Assembly: GCA_947169755.1 (NCBI GenBank)
Contig: CAMVQX010000053.1
Location: 1 to 9,875 of the forward strand
Length of the DNA: 9,875 bases
Origin: an uncultured bacterium
Lineage (GTDB): Bacteria > Cyanobacteriota > Vampirovibrionia > Gastranaerophilales > Gastranaerophilaceae
Reading direction: 5' to 3'
Under the pieces are notes generated by a model. The model searched no databases. It had not been told where the DNA came from and worked only from the letters and a program-made list of their open reading frames with translations. Position 1 is the stretch's first letter, and every line of letters begins with the position of its first letter. This document shows, one piece after another, positions 1-4,992 of the stretch. The translations under genes were made by a program, and so were the position numbers.

Positions 1-515
1 TTTTCCTGTGCAACTTTGCCCAAAGCCTGTTCTTTTAAAACATTATAATATTTTGCCTTGACGTCAAAAAGAGTCGCGCAAAGACTGTCCATAAATTCAT
101 ATTCCGCACCTATTTTGTAGAATTCTTCCATTTTTATAAATGCGGTAGTTTTACCAAAATTCCAGATAAGTTTGTTTATTGAAACTCCGACATTCGGGAG
201 TTCTCTATAGTGTTTGTTATAGTATATATTATCCGAATTATATTCGTTATAAAAACCTACACCTGCTGATATTACCGGAAAATATTGAGATTTCGCAATG
301 CCTACACGACTTTTTGCTATATCAAGATTATATTTTTGTCGTCTTATTTTGGGACTGTTTTTGTATGCTAATGCAATACAGTCGATTATCGATAAAGTGC
401 TTCCGTTCTTTACTTCAACAGGTTTCAAGAGAAGCTCTTCATCTTCTATGGCAAATGTAACTTGTGCTAAACAAAATATTGCTAAGGTAAGGCACATTAT
501 TTTCTTTATATTCAT
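1..515 (-). CDS. TolC-family outer membrane efflux protein, N-terminal part (truncated by window edge)
   Basis: Reading the minus strand from an ATG at 513-515 gives 171 codons with no stop before the window edge, so the gene is incomplete here. The protein begins with a typical signal peptide (MNIKKIMCLTLAIFCLAQ, then a small-residue region VTFA before an acidic start of the mature chain). The mature part has the opening pattern of outer-membrane efflux proteins: LSIIDCIALAYKNSPKIRR, then a long helix ending AKSQYFPVISAGVGFYN, then a strand region VSINKLIWNFGKT. Family knowledge: such proteins form trimeric outer-membrane channels with a periplasmic helical tunnel, used by RND, ABC or MFS exporters (type I secretion or drug efflux). 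The partner pump is not in the window. No Shine-Dalgarno is visible; a TACAAT box lies exactly six bases before the ATG, suggesting a leaderless transcript. Start could also be the ATG seven codons in. Family assignment is good, substrate unknown. Confidence 0.85.
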   Translation of the reverse strand, partial: MNIKKIMCLTLAIFCLAQVTFAIEDEELLLKPVEVKNGSTLSIIDCIALAYKNSPKIRRQKYNLDIAKSRVGIAKSQYFPVISAGVGFYNEYNSDNIYYNKHYRELPNVGVSINKLIWNFGKTTAFIKMEEFYKIGAEYEFMDSLCATLFDVKAKYYNVLKEQALGKVAQE

Positions 516-521
516 AAAAAG

Positions 522-527
522 ATTGTA
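522..527 (-). promoter_or_regulatory. Candidate -10 box for the TolC-family gene (leaderless arrangement)
   Basis: On the minus strand TACAAT is followed by CTTTTT and then the ATG at 515. With a normal -10 to start-site distance the transcript would begin at, or within a base of, the start codon. No clear -35 is present at 16-18 bp; TTTGAA is there but too close. This is inference from spacing alone. Confidence 0.4.
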
Positions 528-549
528 CTACAAAATTTTTCAAATAAAT

Positions 550-570
550 ATAAAAATTATAAATTTTTAT
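550..570. other. AT-only inverted repeat between mutL and the TolC-family gene
   Basis: Arms ATAAAAATT (550-558) and AATTTTTAT (562-570) are perfectly complementary around a 3-base loop, in the 66-bp gap after the mutL stop and before the TolC-family start, which run in the same direction. It has no GC and no clean T tract after it on the minus strand, so it is a poor intrinsic terminator. It may be a weak terminator for mutL or simply AT-rich spacer. Confidence 0.25.
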
Positions 571-581
571 TTATAAAGTTG

Positions 582-2363
582 CTATTCATTTCTTTGAAAG
601 AACGCAGCAATATCTTTATGTTTAATTGTGTGAGTAATCGGTCTTCCATGCGGGCAAGTATACGGCATTTTTGTTGTCCGCCATTTCTTGATTATTTCCT
701 GCATCTGCCAGAGTGAAAGTTTTTGGCCGGCTTTTACTGAAGCTTTGCAGGCTGTTGTACGCATAATGCGTTCTTCCAACCCGTCAATATCTCCTTCAAT
801 ATTTTCCAGAATATCTGCAATGATTTCTTTAGGGTTCACTTTTGCAAGAATTTGCGGAACTTTTCGGAAAATTAATTCATTATCCTTTGTAAATTCTATT
901 CCAAATCCGAATTTTTCAAATTTATCAATATTTTCTTTTATCAATTCAGCTTCTGAAGATGAAACACTTACAACATCTGAAATAAAAAGCATTTGCGAAG
1001 TTATATTTTTTTCAAAACGTAATTTTTCGTAATTGTAGCGTTCTTCTGCTATATGCTGATCGACAATTTCCAACCCGTCTTCTTTTTCAATCAAAATGTA
1101 GGTGTTTTTGTATTGTCCGATAATATTTTCTTCAATAAGTGGCTCTGTTTCCGTTTGAACAAACATCTGTTGTTGAGTTTGAACTTGTAACTTTTCCATA
1201 GCCTCATCTGTTAAATAAACTGTATCTTCTTCTTTGTCGACAATTATTCCGGATTTTTCTAAATTTTTTGTTGAAAAATCAATCATATTTTCAGTTTTTG
1301 GTATTGGTTTTTGGTTTGAAATATTTTCCAAAGGTTCAGGTTTAAATTGTTCAAGAGTATCAATTTTTCGTTCTATATAGTTTGCCAGTCCGCCTTGAAT
1401 TGAGGTATAAATAAAATTAAAAATTTGGTTTGGATTTTTATATCTCACTTCCTTTTTGGTCGGGTGAACATTTACATCAACATCTGCGGGATTAATTTCC
1501 AAATTCAAAACCACGAAAGGATATTTCCCGTTTGCAATTAAAGCTTTGTATGCCGTATCTATAGATTTTTGAAAAACGGGATCTTTTACGGCACGGGAAT
1601 TTATGTACATGTGATAGCTCTTTTTGCTCGAACGAGTATAATTCGGCATACTTACATATCCGCTTATTTTTAATCCTGACAGGTCATCAGTTTTCAAAAC
1701 CTCTTTCAAATTCGGAATGACATCATTTGAATAAACTTCTTTAATTGTTTGCAAAAGATTGTTTTGACCTGATGTTTTGAGAACAGTTTTGCCGTTCTTT
1801 TTCAATTCAATTGAACATTCAGGATGCGCCAAAGAAATTGATTGTACAAGTTCTTGAATATATGCGAATTCTGTATTAGAGCTTTTTAAAAACTTTAAAC
1901 GTGCCGGAATATTATAAAAAAGGTTTTTAACTTCCATGATTGTTCCGACAGCGCAGCCGGTTTGAGCATACTTTACTTCGGAATTTTCACAAGTAACACG
2001 TGTTCCGTAATCAAAATCAGCTGTTCTCGTGGTGCAAACAAGTTTTGAAATTGATATAATACTGGAAAGAGCCTCCCCTCTAAAGCCAAGAGTATGAATA
2101 TTATATAAATCCTCATCTGTTGAGATTTTGCTTGTTGCATGTTTTGAAAATGCAAGCATAATATCATCCGGATGAATACCTGAACCGTTATCCGCAACTC
2201 TAATATCTCTGCAGTCATTTGTAATTTCAATACTTACTTTGGTAGCACCTGCATCGATTGAATTTTCGACTAATTCTTTTACTACGGAAGCAGGTCTTTC
2301 AATAACTTCACCTGCTGCAATTTGATTTATAAGATGTTTGGAAAGTTGTTTTATTCTTGCCAT
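582..2363 (-). CDS. mutL: DNA mismatch repair protein MutL (endonuclease type)
   Basis: MutL couples mismatch recognition by MutS to strand removal. The N-terminal GHKL ATPase is intact: NQIAAGEVIERPASVVKELV with the E33/N34 catalytic pair, DNGSGI at 58-63 and TLGFRGEAL at 91-99. A charged, variable linker (about residues 330-415) leads to a C-terminal domain with the metal-binding endonuclease motif DQHIAEERYNYE from D435 (the usual DQHA has Ile in place of Ala), ACKASVKAG with C539, and CPHGRPI with C570. These are hallmarks of nicking MutL proteins from bacteria without MutH. The open frame extends nine codons further upstream, to 2390, but the start at 2363 is chosen because GGGAGGT sits about six bases before it and because MARIKQL is a normal family N-terminus. 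That gives 593 residues, usual for the family. The start lies one base after the stop of the upstream membrane-protein gene, so translation is probably coupled. Confidence 0.97.
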   Translation of the reverse strand: MARIKQLSKHLINQIAAGEVIERPASVVKELVENSIDAGATKVSIEITNDCRDIRVADNGSGIHPDDIMLAFSKHATSKISTDEDLYNIHTLGFRGEALSSIISISKLVCTTRTADFDYGTRVTCENSEVKYAQTGCAVGTIMEVKNLFYNIPARLKFLKSSNTEFAYIQELVQSISLAHPECSIELKKNGKTVLKTSGQNNLLQTIKEVYSNDVIPNLKEVLKTDDLSGLKISGYVSMPNYTRSSKKSYHMYINSRAVKDPVFQKSIDTAYKALIANGKYPFVVLNLEINPADVDVNVHPTKKEVRYKNPNQIFNFIYTSIQGGLANYIERKIDTLEQFKPEPLENISNQKPIPKTENMIDFSTKNLEKSGIIVDKEEDTVYLTDEAMEKLQVQTQQQMFVQTETEPLIEENIIGQYKNTYILIEKEDGLEIVDQHIAEERYNYEKLRFEKNITSQMLFISDVVSVSSSEAELIKENIDKFEKFGFGIEFTKDNELIFRKVPQILAKVNPKEIIADILENIEGDIDGLEERIMRTTACKASVKAGQKLSLWQMQEIIKKWRTTKMPYTCPHGRPITHTIKHKDIAAFFQRNE

Positions 2364-2364
2364 A

Positions 2365-3387
2365 CTAACCTCCCATAAAATGCGAAACAAAGAACTGTCT
2401 TACATAGTCGAATTGAGTTAACAAAACAACTGCAATTATTGATACTACAAGCCCCATTGTTACTTTGTATAAGTCTTTTAGAATGTGTTTATACATTTTT
2501 TTAGGTGATTCAAAACGTAATCTTTGATAAAGTGCAATTTCACGACCCGCCAACAAACCTATAAATACCCAAGTTGTTGACATTGGTACGTTGTTTAGAT
2601 TTATAAAATATAAAAGTAAAAATGCGTAGATAATATCAATAATAGTTGCAGAACGCGGATCTTGAACATTGGTTTTCATTTTGACAATTTTTTGGATATC
2701 TCCGCCTCTTTGGTAAGTCAGAATTCCAAGATAAATTGTAAAACATACCAAGACAAACACAAGTTCCCAAACAGAGGCTTTTCTTGGTAAATATACAAAA
2801 AGTTTTGCGGAATCCTGCATTAACCATTGCGACCAAATAAAGGCTGTTGAAAACCATTTAGCAACCATCCACCATTTTGATATTTTCTCATTGCCGGAGC
2901 GTTTTTGAGTATAGTAAAAATATCTTTCAACGGGGCGGCCTATAATGTTATAAATTATAATTGCCGCAATAAATGCAATTACGTATCCGAGAACAGATTT
3001 TGTAAGCATCATCCATATAACGGATACATCACTGACAGAAAATACACTCAGTACTAAAAACGTTGTGGCAACTGGTATGCCCCAACGAGTAAGGATGATA
3101 AGTATTATGGGAGGTAGCAAATAAAGGAAGGTAAATTCCTCTGTAACCGGTATTCTGGTTAAGAGGCCAAATGACATATCTCCTCCGTTTACATACCAGC
3201 CTATGCCTATTGTAAGAACTAGCACAAATGCTGAAAATGCCCACAGATAATAAAAAGGAGTATTTTTATTTGCACTTAAAAATGTTCCGAGAGTCTGAAT
3301 AATATCGTTAGATACACAAGCGTACATCGAAAGCAGAAATCCTGCTATCATATAAAAATTGCTAAGTGTAAATGTTCCCTCGAACAT
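2365..3387 (-). CDS. PiT-like multi-pass inner-membrane protein (putative inorganic anion/phosphate permease relative)
   Basis: A 340-residue, very hydrophobic protein with roughly eight to ten membrane segments. Two short motifs recall the PiT phosphate-transporter family: SNDIIQTLGTFLSAN at residues 26-40 in the first helix (compare the GANDVANxxGT signature) and NNVPMSTTWVFIGLLAG at 265-281 (compare PVSTTH). They are placed, as in PiT, one near each end, consistent with an internally duplicated fold. A soluble basic loop (GRPVERYFYYTQKRSGNEK) sits near the middle. PiT proteins use H+ or Na+ gradients to import phosphate; substrate here is inferred only from those motifs. The start is supported by GGAGGG a few bases before the ATG. 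The last codons (MGG, TAG) carry the mutL ribosome site, so the two genes form one operon. It could instead be an uncharacterised membrane family that only resembles PiT. Confidence 0.6.
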   Translation of the reverse strand: MFEGTFTLSNFYMIAGFLLSMYACVSNDIIQTLGTFLSANKNTPFYYLWAFSAFVLVLTIGIGWYVNGGDMSFGLLTRIPVTEEFTFLYLLPPIILIILTRWGIPVATTFLVLSVFSVSDVSVIWMMLTKSVLGYVIAFIAAIIIYNIIGRPVERYFYYTQKRSGNEKISKWWMVAKWFSTAFIWSQWLMQDSAKLFVYLPRKASVWELVFVLVCFTIYLGILTYQRGGDIQKIVKMKTNVQDPRSATIIDIIYAFLLLYFINLNNVPMSTTWVFIGLLAGREIALYQRLRFESPKKMYKHILKDLYKVTMGLVVSIIAVVLLTQFDYVRQFFVSHFMGG

Positions 3388-3433
3388 CTTCCCTCCATCT
3401 ACTTATCAATCTACAACAAAAACAATTTCATCT

Positions 3434-3462
3434 AAATGTTTGATTACAAATTTGAAACATTT
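3434..3462. promoter_or_regulatory. Inverted repeat (operator-like) between divergent genes
   Basis: AAATGTTT at 3434-3441 and its exact reverse complement AAACATTT at 3455-3462 lie 21 bp apart start to start, about two helical turns, in the short divergent intergenic region. The left arm overlaps the candidate -35 and the right arm ends one base before the candidate -10 of the methyltransferase gene. This is the usual placing of a dimeric repressor site. No regulator is encoded in the window. Confidence 0.4.
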
Positions 3463-3469
3463 CTATAAG
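3440..3469 (+). promoter_or_regulatory. Candidate promoter for the DNA methyltransferase gene
   Basis: TTGATT (3440-3445) and TATAAG (3464-3469) are separated by 18 bp. Transcription would begin near 3475-3478, that is on top of the upstream ATG, which supports use of the downstream TTG at 3505 with its GGGAG ribosome site. AT-rich background makes chance matches likely. Confidence 0.4.
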
Positions 3470-3491
3470 ATAGAATGGCAACAGAATTTGA

Positions 3492-3507
3492 GGGAGATTC
3501 AGACTTG
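3492..3507 (+). promoter_or_regulatory. Ribosome-binding site that decides the methyltransferase start
   Basis: GGGAG at 3492-3496 lies eight bases before the in-frame TTG at 3505-3507. The upstream in-frame ATG at 3475 has no Shine-Dalgarno. The neighbouring symporter gene also begins with TTG behind a GAGGT site, so this start type is in use locally. Confidence 0.5.
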
Positions 3508-4371
3508 GTAAAAACTAATACAAAATTAAAACCCCAGAAAAAAGCTGATTTGCAGGTAGTAAAACCTGTCAAAACAACGAAATACAGTGATATCGATTTG
3601 AATAATTGGAAAGCATATGACCACGTTAAAACGGATACTCTTTGGGAATTCCCGTCAAGATTAAAAGACGGCGGTCATTCAAATGAATACCATGGGAATT
3701 ATATACCTCAAATTGCACAACAGCTTTATGAACGTTTTACGAAGAAAAATGATGTTGTATTGGATTTGTTTTTCGGTTCAGGAACATCCGGCATTGAAGC
3801 TATTAATATGCAAAGACGTTGTATTGGTGTTGAATTGAAAGATGAATTGGCGGAAAAAGTTTCCGAGAAATTTACTCCAAAACAGCTTGTAACAGATGTA
3901 AATATTATTTGTGCGGATTCTGCTTCAGAATTAGCAAAAGAAAAAGTTAAAGCTCGTCTTGATATTATGGGGGAAGAGAAAGCCCAGTTTTTGATTTTGC
4001 ATCCGCCTTATGATGATATTATTAAATTTTCTGATAAAAAAGAAGATTTATCAAATTGTGAAAGTACCGAACAGTTCTACGATTTGTTTGAAAAAGTTGC
4101 TCAAAACGGTTATGATTTGTTAGAAAAAGGACGTTTTGCCGCTCTTATAATCGGAGATAGTTACAAAAATTCAGAAGTTCAACCTCTTGGGTTTGAATGC
4201 ATGGCAAGAATGATGAAACTTGGTTTCCGCCTAAAAGGTATTATTGTAAAAGATATTCAAGGAAATGAAAGAGCAAAAGGAAAAACTGCAAATCTTTGGC
4301 GATATCGTGCATTAGCGGGTGGATTTTTTATCTTTAAGCACGAATATGTAATGATTTTCCAAAAAGTTTAA
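3505..4371 (+). CDS. Solitary site-specific DNA methyltransferase (N6-adenine or N4-cytosine type)
   Basis: A SAM-dependent methyltransferase that probably modifies amino groups of adenine or cytosine in DNA. A motif-X-like stretch, HGNYIPQIAQQLYERF, runs into motif I, DLFFGSGTS (D87 to S95 in the 288-residue version). Motif IV reads HPPY at 166-169 with the following DDIIKFSD, instead of the more common DPPY, NPPY or SPPY. A later GDSYKN (from G217) and a positively charged segment near 247-258 (IQGNERAKGKTANLWR) may touch DNA. Order is X-I-IV with only about 75 residues between I and IV, and there is little room for a separate target-recognition domain. No restriction enzyme or specificity subunit adjoins it, so it looks like an orphan, perhaps of phage or mobile origin. 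Start is TTG 3505 for its ribosome site; ATG 3475 would add ten residues. Target sequence cannot be read from the gene. Confidence 0.8.
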   Translation: MVKTNTKLKPQKKADLQVVKPVKTTKYSDIDLNNWKAYDHVKTDTLWEFPSRLKDGGHSNEYHGNYIPQIAQQLYERFTKKNDVVLDLFFGSGTSGIEAINMQRRCIGVELKDELAEKVSEKFTPKQLVTDVNIICADSASELAKEKVKARLDIMGEEKAQFLILHPPYDDIIKFSDKKEDLSNCESTEQFYDLFEKVAQNGYDLLEKGRFAALIIGDSYKNSEVQPLGFECMARMMKLGFRLKGIIVKDIQGNERAKGKTANLWRYRALAGGFFIFKHEYVMIFQKV

Positions 4372-4437
4372 TTATTTATTTTTTCACTTTTAAGCAAAAA
4401 ATATTTTGTCCGTGTTTTATATAAATGCGAATAAAAA

Positions 4438-4449
4438 TTCTGCGCAGAA
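4438..4449. promoter_or_regulatory. 12-bp perfect palindrome upstream of the 161-residue ORF
   Basis: TTCTGCGCAGAA is perfectly self-complementary and GC-richer than its surroundings. It lies 18 bp before the next start codon and after an AT-rich box (TATATAAAT, 4418-4426) that could be a -10. No matching -35 is found. It could be an operator; a chance palindrome is also possible. Confidence 0.3.
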
Positions 4450-4467
4450 AAATATGAGTGAAAATTT

Positions 4468-4953
4468 ATGAAATCTCCAGACAAAATGTTAAAACAAGTA
4501 TATGATAAGCTTTATGCCAACGCACTTGTTCAAAAATTAGGAATAGTAAAAAGTACAATGGACAAAGCGGCAAATTATTTATATGTTAATTTTTATGCGT
4601 ATAGACGCGCACAGGAAGGCGCTTATGGCGAATTAGTTGAATCAGGAAAGAATAAGGTTAAAGTTTACATTAAAGGTTTTAGTGTCGGACACCGACATTT
4701 GGTTTCATTTAAAGACAAAAAATTATTTAAAATAATAGATATTAAAAAAACAAATGGACAGGAAATAGAAGCTATAAATTTTGAGACTGGCCGTGTTTAT
4801 AAATCAACCGTAACTGCTGATGTTGTTAATTTGACGCGGACTTTTAAAAGACGTTTTTATGAACTTTTGCCAAATAGAAAAGCTGGTTTACAGCTCAGCA
4901 GAAATCGAAATTGGATATTAAAATACAACGGACAAAGATGGGACAAAATATAG
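4468..4953 (+). CDS. Conserved-looking basic protein of unknown function (161 aa)
   Basis: I do not recognise this family. The protein is small, strongly basic and without signal peptide or membrane segment, so probably cytoplasmic. An N-terminal helical part (about 1-55, with YDKLYANALVQKLGIV and YLYVNFYAYRRAQEG) is followed by what looks like a beta-rich middle with repeated KVKVYIKGF, HLVSFKDKKLFKIIDI and YKSTVTADVVNLTR strands. It ends in an Arg/Lys-rich tail (FKRRFYELLPNRK, LSRNRNWILKYNGQRW). This composition suggests nucleic-acid or ribosome contact, but that is inference. The start has only a weak site (GAGTGA, 4455-4460) before the ATG; a five-codon ORF (ATG at 4454) overlaps its upstream side. 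It lies 96 bp after the methyltransferase gene in the same direction, and may be cotranscribed or have its own promoter. Its 3' end is closed by a strong hairpin terminator. Confidence 0.6.
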   Translation: MKSPDKMLKQVYDKLYANALVQKLGIVKSTMDKAANYLYVNFYAYRRAQEGAYGELVESGKNKVKVYIKGFSVGHRHLVSFKDKKLFKIIDIKKTNGQEIEAINFETGRVYKSTVTADVVNLTRTFKRRFYELLPNRKAGLQLSRNRNWILKYNGQRWDKI

Positions 4954-4961
4954 CATAATAT

Positions 4962-4992
4962 AAAAGAAGCTCCCAGACGGGAGCTTCTTTTT
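4962..4992. terminator. Bidirectional intrinsic terminator between convergent genes
   Basis: AAAAGAAGCTCCC (4962-4974) pairs perfectly over 13 bp with GGGAGCTTCTTTT (4979-4991) around the 4-base loop AGAC. On the plus strand the T tract is built into and follows the right arm; on the minus strand the stem ends in TTTTATATT. It sits nine bases after the stop of the 161-residue ORF and its right arm touches the ileS stop codon (4991-4993), so one element can end both transcripts. Confidence 0.9.

Noticed and set aside
179..576. Two plus-strand ORFs of about 92 residues
   Set aside because: They lie opposite the TolC-family reading frame, which has a signal peptide and clear family motifs; the plus-strand products have no recognisable features or ribosome sites.
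688..1032. Plus-strand ORF of 114 residues inside mutL
   Set aside because: It is antisense to the conserved MutL C-terminal domain and is explained by that gene's codon use.
2363..2390. Nine-codon longer MutL start (MFRILWEVS)
   Set aside because: The ribosome site GGGAGGT lies inside this extension and points to the ATG at 2363; MARIKQL is the normal family start.
3475..4953. Complete restriction-modification or defence island
   Set aside because: Only a solitary methyltransferase and an unknown small protein are present; no nuclease, helicase or specificity subunit is visible.
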